Below are positions 1 through 6,138 of a stretch of 6,138 nt of DNA, in pieces. The DNA is from Alphaproteobacteria bacterium (lineage in GTDB: Bacteria; Pseudomonadota; Alphaproteobacteria; Rhizobiales; Aestuariivirgaceae), in assembly GCA_026400595.1 (NCBI GenBank), contig JAPLOT010000354.1, forward strand, positions 1 through 6,138, in the 5' to 3' direction. How positions within the stretch are numbered: position 1 is the stretch's first letter; every line of letters begins with the position of its first letter. Under the pieces are notes generated by a model. That model was not told the origin of the DNA, made no database searches, and saw only the letters and a program-made list of their open reading frames with translations. The position numbers were made by a program, and so were the translations under genes.

Positions 1-18
1 GCCGCGAGAGACAGAGAC

Positions 19-66
19 CCCTCTCCCATCGGAGATGGGAGAGGGTGCCCAGAGGGCGGGTGAGGG
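19..66 (-). repeat. Palindromic intergenic repeat, copy 1 (RIME-like)
   Basis: Read on the minus strand, this copy starts CCCTCACCCG and ends in a perfect hairpin. The arms at 19-30 and 34-45 are 12 bp each around a 3-nt GGA loop. It aligns along its length with the second copy at 113-157, which lies in the opposite orientation. Short GC-rich palindromic elements built on CCCTCA[C/T]CCG...TCTCCC...GGGAGA are common between genes in Rhizobiales and resemble the RIME class of intergenic mosaic elements; the class assignment is from memory. No T-run follows the hairpin on either strand, so it is not a classical intrinsic terminator, although it could stabilise a 3' end. Confidence 0.7.
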
Positions 67-112
67 CCCGAGCGGCAGCGAGGGGTGGCGGCCACCGGTG
101 CGGGCGCGCCGG

Positions 113-157
113 CCCTCATCCGGCCTTCGGCCATCTTCTCCCGCGAGCGGGAGAAGG
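113..157 (+). repeat. Palindromic intergenic repeat, copy 2, inverted to copy 1
   Basis: This copy starts CCCTCATCCGG, carries a small GGCC-TTC-GGCC palindrome at 122-132, and ends in a hairpin with 10-bp arms at 135-144 and 147-156. Its block order matches copy 1, which lies on the opposite strand 46 bp away: conserved head, small inner palindrome, then the TCTCCC/GGGAGA hairpin. It sits 60 bp downstream of the amidase stop. It may therefore fold in the 3' end of the minus-strand transcript and limit decay or readthrough. No T-tract is present. Confidence 0.7.
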
Positions 158-169
158 ATCGCGCATGGA

Positions 170-203
170 TCATCCTTCTCCCGCAGGCGGGTGACGGGTG
201 AAG
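170..203. repeat. Decayed third copy of the palindromic repeat
   Basis: The left arm (CCTTCTCCCGC, about 174-184) matches the hairpin arm of copy 2. The right arm has been altered to GCGGGTGACGGGTGAAG, so only the CCGC-AG-GCGG core still pairs perfectly. It lies between copy 2 and the amidase stop codon. Together the three copies fill most of the 216-bp non-coding left edge. I found no gene in that edge. Confidence 0.5.
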
Positions 204-216
204 ACGAGTCCGGAAC

Positions 217-1104
<888 letters not shown>

Positions 1105-1105
1105 G

Positions 1106-3172
1106 TCAGTCCTTCAGGGTTGCCACTTCGCGGCGGAACGGCAGGGCGTCGCCCCGGTCCGGCGCGTCGAGTTCCTCGGCATAGCGGTGGCCGGCATAGG
1201 TGGCCCAGGCGATGGCGGCGGGCGCATTGGCGTCGCCGACAAGCTTCACCGACCTTAGGCCGTGATCGGCCCATTCCGCGGCGCGGGCAGTGAGATCGAG
1301 ATAGAGCCCGTCCTCGGGCAGCCTTGCGGTAACCAGCACGACAGCATCGCAGGCGATCTCGCTCTCGCGGCCGGTATAGCTGCAGGCCGCGGTGACGCCG
1401 CCGGCGGCGATGGCGGCAAGACCGCGATTGGTGCGCACATCGATGCCGGATTCGATGAGGCGCGCCTGGATCAGCCCCTGCTCCAGCGTATTGAAGCTCC
1501 ACTCCGCCGCGCGGGCCGCGGGCGTGAGGAAGGTGACGCGGCAGCCGGCCTGCACCAGGAGTTCAGCCAGCACGCTGCCCATGTAGTAGTGGTCGTCGTC
1601 ATAGACCACCACATGCCCGGAGGGCCGCTTGCCGTCCATGATGTCGTCGGGCGAGAAGACCGGCATGGCGGGAGAGATGGCGATGGGCAGAAGATTGTAG
1701 CGCGCGATTCCGTCGCGCCGCCATGTGGCCCCGGTGGCCACCGCCACATGCTCGAATCCGAAGCCCAAGACATCCTCGGCGGTGAGCCGCGAGTCGCGGT
1801 AGACATTCACGTTGGTCATCTTGGCGATCTGGCCCGCGCGGTAGTCGCGCACCCGGCCCCAGGCGGAAAGCCCCGGCAGGCGGCACTCGCGCGCCACGCG
1901 GCCGCCAAGTTCGGTGCCCGCCTCGGCCAGCGCCACCTCGTAACCGCGAAGGCCCACGCGATGCGCCGCCGAAAGGCCGGCGGGCCCTGCGCCAATCACC
2001 AGCACGCGGGTGTCGGTCTTCTTCGCCGGCATGCGCTCGGGATGCCAGCCCTTGCGCCATTCCTCCATGAAGGAGGAGTTCTGGGTGCAGCGGCTGAGCG
2101 ACATGGTCATGTCGCCGGTCACGCAGATGTTGCAGCCGATGCACTCGCGGATGTCCTCGATGCGGTTCTCGTCGATCTTCTTCGGCAGGAAGGGATCGGC
2201 AATGGACGGCCTGGCGGCGCCGACGAAGTCGAGGATGCCCTGCTTCACCTGGCGCACCATCATGTCGGCCGAGGTGAAGCGGCCGACGCCCACCACCGGC
2301 TTCGGCGTCAGCTGCTTGATGCCGCGGATCAGGTCTTCCTGCGCGCCCTCCGGCTTGAAGCGCGACGTGCCGGAACAGGCTTCCCAGGTGCCATGGGCGA
2401 AGTCCCAGAGATCGGGAAGCTCCGCATGCATGGCGACGAGGTCGCGGAGCTCGGCATTGGTGAAGCCGGTAGGACCCGCCATCTCGTCGAGCGAAAGGCG
2501 CACCGCGATGGCGCAGGTGTCGCCCACCTCGTCGCGCGCGTCCGAGATCAGCTCCTTCAGCAGGCGCGCGCGGTTCTCCAGAGAGCCGCCATATTCGTCC
2601 GTACGCTGATTGGTACGCGGCGAGAGGAAATGCTGGATCACGCCGAAGCCATGCGCGCCATAGAGGCAGAGGATGTCGTAGCCCGCCCGCCTGGCGCGGC
2701 GGTAGGCCAGCTTGTGCCAGTGGCGCAGGTTGCGGATGTCCTGTTTGTCCATGGCGCGGGCCTGGACCGGATCGCTGGTGAAGGTGAGAATAGGGAGGTG
2801 CGACGGCGCCAGCGGCACTTCGCGCGTATAGAGATTGGGCCCGTTGGCGCCGCTATAGGCCAGCTCGATTCCGGCCAGCGCGCCGTTGGAATGGATGGCA
2901 TCCGCCATCCTGGCGAGGCCGGGCATGTCGTCCTCGTCCCAGATGCGCAACTCGATGAAGGGCGTGATCTCGGACGTGTGATGGATCTCGACCTGCTCGG
3001 TGAAGATGACACCCCAGCCGCCTTCCGACTTGACGCGGCGCATCTCGGCGGCAGCCGACTGATCGCGATAGCCGCCGCCGTTGCAATGCGGCACCTGATA
3101 GAAGCGGTTCTTCGCGGTGACCGGCCCGATCCTGACAGGCTCGAAGAGAATGTCGTAGCGCGGATCACGCAT
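1106..3172 (-). CDS. TMADH/histamine dehydrogenase-family FMN, 4Fe-4S amine dehydrogenase
   Basis: This is a 688-residue soluble flavoprotein. The family oxidatively deaminates or demethylates amines and passes electrons from FMN through a 4Fe-4S cluster to electron-transferring flavoprotein. Residues 1-340 form the Old Yellow Enzyme-type TIM barrel. C30 in VPHCNGGGY is the position that binds FMN covalently (6-S-cysteinyl FMN) in TMADH. Y171 and H174 (YGAH) are the active-site pair. The cluster ligands are C344, C347, C350 and C362. Residues 388-688 form two Rossmann-like lobes, with GAGPAG at 394-399, TGAT at 480-483 and VVVYDDDHYYMG at 521-532, where TMADH holds ADP. The pocket residues Q60, W263 and D354 replace TMADH's Y60, W264 and W355. 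This matches my memory of histamine dehydrogenase and argues for a primary-amine substrate. C266 stands where TMADH has D267. An in-frame TGA at 3185-3187 excludes a longer N-terminus, so ATG 3172 is the start despite a poor adjacent ribosome site. The gene precedes the amidase gene by one base. Family is certain; substrate is not. Confidence 0.9.
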   Translation of the reverse strand: MRDPRYDILFEPVRIGPVTAKNRFYQVPHCNGGGYRDQSAAAEMRRVKSEGGWGVIFTEQVEIHHTSEITPFIELRIWDEDDMPGLARMADAIHSNGALAGIELAYSGANGPNLYTREVPLAPSHLPILTFTSDPVQARAMDKQDIRNLRHWHKLAYRRARRAGYDILCLYGAHGFGVIQHFLSPRTNQRTDEYGGSLENRARLLKELISDARDEVGDTCAIAVRLSLDEMAGPTGFTNAELRDLVAMHAELPDLWDFAHGTWEACSGTSRFKPEGAQEDLIRGIKQLTPKPVVGVGRFTSADMMVRQVKQGILDFVGAARPSIADPFLPKKIDENRIEDIRECIGCNICVTGDMTMSLSRCTQNSSFMEEWRKGWHPERMPAKKTDTRVLVIGAGPAGLSAAHRVGLRGYEVALAEAGTELGGRVARECRLPGLSAWGRVRDYRAGQIAKMTNVNVYRDSRLTAEDVLGFGFEHVAVATGATWRRDGIARYNLLPIAISPAMPVFSPDDIMDGKRPSGHVVVYDDDHYYMGSVLAELLVQAGCRVTFLTPAARAAEWSFNTLEQGLIQARLIESGIDVRTNRGLAAIAAGGVTAACSYTGRESEIACDAVVLVTARLPEDGLYLDLTARAAEWADHGLRSVKLVGDANAPAAIAWATYAGHRYAEELDAPDRGDALPFRREVATLKD
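1110..1114 (-). promoter_or_regulatory. Ribosome binding site of the amidase gene
   Basis: AAGGA on the minus strand lies five bases before ATG 1104, inside the last codons of the dehydrogenase gene. It supports this start and coupled translation of the two genes. Confidence 0.75.
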
Positions 3173-3188
3173 CGAGTGACGCCATCAT
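3165..3188 (-). promoter_or_regulatory. Seven-codon leader ORF overlapping the dehydrogenase start
   Basis: The minus strand reads ATG ATG GCG TCA CTC GAT GCG TGA, encoding MMASLDA. Its stop TGA (3167-3165) comes two bases after the dehydrogenase ATG (3172-3170), in another frame. The only strong Shine-Dalgarno-like stretch nearby, AAGGGGAG at 3208-3201, is 12 nt from the leader ATG but 28 nt from the dehydrogenase ATG. Translation of the leader could therefore deliver ribosomes to the dehydrogenase start by termination-reinitiation. This is inferred from geometry only. A chance short ORF is possible, and the first of the two ATGs may not be the one used. Confidence 0.35.
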
Positions 3189-3200
3189 GATGTCGGAAAT

Positions 3201-3216
3201 CTCCCCTTGCCGGGGA
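3201..3216 (-). promoter_or_regulatory. Purine-rich ribosome-loading site in a small hairpin
   Basis: The minus strand reads TCCCC-GGCAA-GGGGA, a 5-bp stem (3216-3212 with 3206-3202) around a 5-nt loop. The right arm is the GGGGA core of the only good Shine-Dalgarno-like sequence before the dehydrogenase gene. If the transcript includes both arms, the stem would partly mask ribosome loading. If transcription starts near 3211, as the putative promoter suggests, the left arm is lost and the site is open. Confidence 0.3.
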
Positions 3217-3217
3217 C

Positions 3218-3246
3218 AGGTTCGCAGCGCCGCGCGGAGGCGTCAA
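3218..3246 (-). promoter_or_regulatory. Weak candidate sigma-70 promoter for the dehydrogenase-amidase pair
   Basis: The minus strand has CTTGACG, with TTGACG at 3246-3241 as a good -35 box of the alphaproteobacterial type. After a 17-nt spacer comes GAACCT (3223-3218), which matches the -10 consensus poorly (2 of 6). It lies in the 105-bp gap between the receiver-kinase stop and the dehydrogenase start and would put the transcript start near 3211. Its presence would let the catabolic pair be transcribed apart from the kinase. The poor -10 keeps confidence low. Confidence 0.25.
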
Positions 3247-3277
3247 GCCATCGCGGCGTCAGGGCGTCCGGCTGGGA

Positions 3278-4450
3278 TCACGCGGCGTGGTAAAGGACCG
3301 ACGACAGGCGCGGCGGCAGGCAGATGGCCGCGACCAGCCCCTGGCCGGGCGCCGTCTGCACCAGCAGCTCGCCGCCATGGGCCTCGCAGATGGCCTTGGC
3401 AATGGGCAGGCCGAGGCCCAGCCCTTCCACCGGGCGCGCATAGGTCATGTCTTCCTGCATGAAGGGCTTCAGGCAATCCTGCAGCTTGGCCTGGGTGAGG
3501 CCGGGACCATTGTCCTTCACCGAAATCAGGATGGAGCCGTCGGCCCGGCGATGGGCCCAGACTTCCACGCTGCCGCCCATGGGCGAGAACTTGATGGCGT
3601 TGTTGATCAGCCGCGACAGCGCCTGGCGGATCAGATGCACGTCGCAGGTCACGACGAAGTTGTCCTCCATCGGGCGGAGCAGCAGGCTGACCTGGCGTTC
3701 GCGCGCCAGGGCCTTCTGCCCGACCAGGCCGTCGTCGAGGAGTTCGGTGATGGGAATGTCTGCCAGCTTCTGCTGGTTGGGATTGCCCAGGGCCTTGGAC
3801 AGCAGCAGGATGTCGCTGACGATGGCGTTGAGGCGCTGGGCGCCTTCCACCACATGCGCGAGGCTTTCGCGCTCGTCTGCCGTGACCCGCCCCTGGAGCT
3901 GTTCGGCGAGGACCTCGGTCAGGCCGATGAGCGCGGTGAGCGGCGTCTTCAACTCATGGCTGAGAACCTGGAACAGGCCGTTCTTCATGCGGCTGGCGGC
4001 CAGCGCCTCGGTCTGCGCCTGGCGGAGCGCCTTCTCGGTCTCGCCATTGCGCAGCACGAACTGCACGTGATGGGCGAATTGCGGCCAGTTGATCGGCTTG
4101 GTGACGAAGGAGGATGCCCCCAGCGTGTAGGCGCGCTCGATCGAGGCGCGGTCATTGTGCGAGGTGCAGACGATGGCCGGAAGGTCGACGGTGCGCGGGT
4201 GCTGCCGCATGTGGCGGAGCAGCCCGAAGCCATCGAGCTTCGGCATGGTGATGTCGATGATGGCGAGGTCGAAGCGCGACCGGTTGAGGATCTCGCGGCC
4301 GGTTTCGCCATTCTCGGCGGCGGTACAGGCGAATCCGATTTCGGCGAGCTGTTCGCACATGACCTCGCGCATGATCGGGTCGTCGTCGACCACCAGCACA
4401 TGCCTGGCCCGCTGCTCACCGGCCGGCTGCCGCCCCGTGCCGTTGTCCAT
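3278..4450 (-). CDS. Soluble receiver-histidine kinase protein (REC-HisKA-HATPase)
   Basis: This is a 390-residue cytosolic two-component protein with the receiver placed before the kinase. The receiver spans about 16-133: acidic pocket D22-D24, phospho-acceptor D66 (IIDITMPKLDG), switch S97 and invariant K118 in TKP. A short helical linker (135-155) leads to HisKA with phospho-accepting H165 in LSHELKTPL. The HATPase domain (about 225-380) has all boxes intact: N284 in RLINNAIKFS, D313 in VKDNGPGL, and GLGLGL at 343-348. No membrane segment or signal peptide is seen. It is therefore probably tuned by phosphorylation of its own receiver from a partner kinase rather than by direct sensing. I chose ATG 4450 over the in-frame ATG 4480, because GGAAGG lies seven bases upstream of the former and nothing suitable precedes the latter. 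It is divergent from a membrane kinase and upstream of the amine dehydrogenase gene on the same strand. Domain calls are firm; signal and output are unknown. Confidence 0.88.
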   Translation of the reverse strand: MDNGTGRQPAGEQRARHVLVVDDDPIMREVMCEQLAEIGFACTAAENGETGREILNRSRFDLAIIDITMPKLDGFGLLRHMRQHPRTVDLPAIVCTSHNDRASIERAYTLGASSFVTKPINWPQFAHHVQFVLRNGETEKALRQAQTEALAASRMKNGLFQVLSHELKTPLTALIGLTEVLAEQLQGRVTADERESLAHVVEGAQRLNAIVSDILLLSKALGNPNQQKLADIPITELLDDGLVGQKALARERQVSLLLRPMEDNFVVTCDVHLIRQALSRLINNAIKFSPMGGSVEVWAHRRADGSILISVKDNGPGLTQAKLQDCLKPFMQEDMTYARPVEGLGLGLPIAKAICEAHGGELLVQTAPGQGLVAAICLPPRLSSVLYHAA

Positions 4451-4457
4451 TCGCCAT

Positions 4458-4463
4458 CCTTCC
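4458..4463 (-). promoter_or_regulatory. Ribosome binding site deciding the receiver-kinase start
   Basis: GGAAGG on the minus strand is seven bases upstream of ATG 4450. It favours MDNGTG as the N-terminus over the ATG ten codons upstream, whose own upstream sequence (CTTTCTGCA) has no purine-rich site. Confidence 0.65.
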
Positions 4464-4498
4464 AAAAGCGCAAGGAGCATTGCAGAAAGCCGTTAAAG

Positions 4499-4514
4499 TT
4501 TGCTTAGGAGCAAA
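4499..4514. promoter_or_regulatory. Operator-like dyad in the divergent kinase spacer
   Basis: TTTGCT-TAGG-AGCAAA is a perfect 6-bp inverted repeat with a 4-bp centre. It lies in the middle of the 108-bp spacer between the two divergent kinase genes, roughly 49 bp from one start codon and 45 bp from the other. The spacer is clearly more AT-rich than the genes, as expected for a shared promoter region. A symmetrical site here could bind a dimeric regulator acting on both genes. I could not identify convincing -35/-10 boxes for either direction. Confidence 0.35.
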
Positions 4515-4558
4515 GACAGAAACGATTCTTAAATGGTCCCGACGGATAGTCCGGCAGC

Positions 4559-6138
4559 ATGATGCCGGACGACACAGATCGCAGGACAGCGCCAGCCAGC
4601 CGCAATCTTGCGGGCTGGGCGGCGACGGCGGTGTTCTCGGCCGTGGTTATGGCCACGTGCCTGCTCGCCGCGCTCAGCCTTAACAGCGAAGTGATATCTC
4701 GCTACCAAGGTTTGGTTACTACAGCTCGTGTATTTGCATCCTCGGCGGCCGAAGGTCTCTCGGCCGGCGACCGCGAAGCCCAGCTGCAGGCGCTGCGCAA
4801 TGTCAAGCGCCTGCCCGAGATCGTCTATGCCGCCCTGCTCGACGGCAGCGGCAAGACCATCAAGGCCCTGGGCGATCCGGATGCCGCCTTCGCGGGGGAT
4901 GCCAAGGTCTTCGATGTGCTGACCTATGGCACGGTGCCGGTCACCGTCGGGATGCAATCGTCGGGCGGGCTGATCGGCCGCGCCCAGATCGTGGCCGATG
5001 CCACCGACCTGCGCGACCATTTCGCTCTCTCGCTGGCTGCCGGAGTTTCCGTCGGGCTGGGCGCCTGCCTGCTGACCTACTTCGTCTTCTTCCTGCTGCG
5101 CCGCCGCCAATCCGCGCGCCTCCGCCAGATCGCGGAGGCCATGGATCAGCTCGCCGCCAGCCGCAGTGACGAGATCCTGCTGGATCCGCGCCGGGCGGGA
5201 GAACTGGCGCCGCCGTTCGAGCGCTTCAATGCCATGGCCCGCAGTCTCCGCGCCCATGAGGCGGCCCAGGCCAGCCGCGTCGCCGAGATGGAATCGGCAA
5301 TGCTGCGCCTGACCGCCGATCTGGCAGCCGCGCGCGCCGAAAGAGCCGATGCCGATCAGGCCAAATCGGATCTGCTGGCGGCGATCGGCCATGAGATCAG
5401 ATTGCCGCTGTCGGGGATCACGGCCGCGGCAAGCCTGCTGGCGAACGCGGGTCTCGGCGAACGCCACCGCCGCCATGCCCAGGTGATCGCCAATTCCGGG
5501 CAGAGCCTGCTGGCGGTGGTCAGCGACATGCTCGACCTGTCGCGCATGGTGAGCGGCGGGCTGCCACTGGAGCGCCTGCCGCTCGACCCCGGGGCCGTTG
5601 CCGATGACGTGGTGGGCCTCTTCTGGGACAGCGCAAGCGCCAAGGGCCTCGACCTCGCCTTGCGGGCCGCACCCGGCCTGCCGATGAGCGTGACCGGCGA
5701 TCCGCTGCGTCTCAACCAGATCCTGTCGACCCTCGTCTCGCAGGCCATCAATTGCACCGACAGGGGCCAGATCCTGCTGACCCTGCGCTACGAAGAGCCG
5801 CATCTCCTGTGCAGCGTCAGCGACAGCAGTCGCGGGCTGACTCCCCTGGAACAGTCACGCGTCTTCGAGGCCCTGCAGGTCGCGGAACCTGCCGGCCCGC
5901 GCGCAACGGCTGGAGCCGGGCTGGGCCTCTCGATCGGCAAGCGCCTGGCCCAGGCGATGGGGGGCGACATCACCGTCCAGAGCGAAGCCGGAAAGGGATC
6001 GCATTTCACCTTGCGCATTCCCGCGCCGCTTCTCCTGCCCGCCAGGCCGAGCCCGCGGCGGAACGCGCGGCTGCAGCGCGCTGGCCTCGCCTTCCAGGGG
6101 GTCGCATCGCTGTCGGCCCTCGGCACGGCGCTGGTGAC
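4559..6138 (+). CDS. Membrane-bound sensor histidine kinase with degenerate ATPase box, 3' partial
   Basis: The frame is open from ATG 4559 through 526 codons to the window edge. An in-frame TAG at 4547-4549 rules out an earlier start; ATG 4562 is equally possible, and the ribosome site is weak. Layout: membrane segment about 19-41; extracytoplasmic sensor region about 42-156, not recognised; second membrane segment about 157-180 followed by RRR; HAMP-like region about 181-233; coiled coil 234-270; HisKA with H278 in IGHEIRLPL; HATPase about 375-488. The ATPase domain departs from consensus. The N box reads NQILSTLVSQAINCTDRG, so the Mg-ATP-binding Asn is Q395, an upstream Asn is T391, and Lys-Phe is N398-C399. 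The G1 box reads SDSSRGL, keeping D422 but losing its first Gly. The G2 box GAGLGL (452-457) is intact. After about residue 490, a Pro/Arg-rich linker leads off the edge, probably into a receiver or pseudo-receiver. It may be a weak kinase, a phosphatase or a scaffold for the divergent soluble kinase. Confidence 0.85.
   Translation, partial: MMPDDTDRRTAPASRNLAGWAATAVFSAVVMATCLLAALSLNSEVISRYQGLVTTARVFASSAAEGLSAGDREAQLQALRNVKRLPEIVYAALLDGSGKTIKALGDPDAAFAGDAKVFDVLTYGTVPVTVGMQSSGGLIGRAQIVADATDLRDHFALSLAAGVSVGLGACLLTYFVFFLLRRRQSARLRQIAEAMDQLAASRSDEILLDPRRAGELAPPFERFNAMARSLRAHEAAQASRVAEMESAMLRLTADLAAARAERADADQAKSDLLAAIGHEIRLPLSGITAAASLLANAGLGERHRRHAQVIANSGQSLLAVVSDMLDLSRMVSGGLPLERLPLDPGAVADDVVGLFWDSASAKGLDLALRAAPGLPMSVTGDPLRLNQILSTLVSQAINCTDRGQILLTLRYEEPHLLCSVSDSSRGLTPLEQSRVFEALQVAEPAGPRATAGAGLGLSIGKRLAQAMGGDITVQSEAGKGSHFTLRIPAPLLLPARPSPRRNARLQRAGLAFQGVASLSALGTALV

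Noticed and set aside
135..156. Intrinsic terminator for the amidase transcript
   Set aside because: The hairpin is strong, but no T-run follows it on the minus strand, and the same sequence is better explained as an intergenic repeat copy.
1262..3190. 642-codon open frame on the plus strand opposite the amine dehydrogenase
   Set aside because: It is the antisense shadow of a confidently recognised gene in GC-rich DNA. Its translation is low-complexity (rich in Ala, Gly, His, Arg) with no domain I recognise.
4451..4480. Longer N-terminus (ATG 4480) for the receiver-kinase
   Set aside because: No ribosome site precedes it, while GGAAGG is well spaced before ATG 4450. The extra ten residues also run into the spacer.
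3287..4507. 406-codon plus-strand frame opposite the receiver-kinase
   Set aside because: The opposite strand has every expected receiver and kinase motif. This frame has none.
4480..4683. 67-codon plus-strand frame starting in the divergent spacer
   Set aside because: It overlaps the start of the membrane kinase in another frame and shows no ribosome site or motif.
4529..5803. 424-codon open frame on the minus strand opposite the membrane kinase
   Set aside because: The plus strand carries a full kinase architecture (membrane segments, HisKA, HATPase) in one continuous frame. The minus-strand translation shows no domain and overlaps the divergent promoter spacer.
6050..6138. Receiver domain at the C-terminus of the membrane kinase
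   Set aside because: Only about 30 residues after the ATPase domain are visible, without an acidic pocket or phospho-acceptor Asp. A receiver or pseudo-receiver may follow but cannot be supported here.

Overview
The window is uniformly GC-rich with strong third-position GC bias. It looks like chromosomal DNA of an alphaproteobacterium, most likely of the Hyphomicrobiales (Rhizobiales). Three things suggest this: the protein families, the type of palindromic intergenic repeat at the left edge (CCCTCA[C/T]CCG...TCTCCC...GGGAGA.GG), and the two-component proteins. The lineage is inferred from composition and recognised families, not from a marker gene.

Layout. Positions 1-216 are non-coding and hold a mosaic of short palindromic repeats: two inverted copies of one element of about 45 bp and a decayed third. 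Three genes follow on the minus strand, read from right to left. First is a soluble receiver-histidine kinase protein (3278-4450). After a 105-bp gap comes a flavin/iron-sulfur amine dehydrogenase of the trimethylamine/histamine dehydrogenase family (1106-3172). One base beyond its stop lies an N-carbamoylputrescine amidase-type nitrilase-fold hydrolase (217-1104). Divergent from the receiver-kinase, across a 108-bp spacer, a membrane-bound sensor histidine kinase starts at 4559 on the plus strand and runs off the right edge still open.

How they may work together. The dehydrogenase and amidase are almost certainly co-translated and form a small amine-catabolic unit. The dehydrogenase has a Gln/Trp/Asp substrate pocket (Q60, W263, D354). 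This resembles histamine dehydrogenase rather than the aromatic bowl of trimethylamine dehydrogenase, so a primary amine or diamine is the likelier substrate. An amidase releasing putrescine from N-carbamoylputrescine would fit upstream of such an enzyme; this is inference. The two divergent kinases look like parts of one signalling system. The soluble one has every catalytic box intact. The membrane one keeps its phospho-accepting histidine but has lost the key N-box residues of its ATPase domain. Whether the signalling genes control the catabolic genes cannot be told from the sequence.

The most unusual points are the degenerate ATP-binding box in the membrane kinase, the Asp-to-Cys change at a catalytic-triad position of the dehydrogenase, and a seven-codon leader ORF that overlaps the dehydrogenase start codon. 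I see no CRISPR array, transposase, tRNA, rRNA or phage gene.
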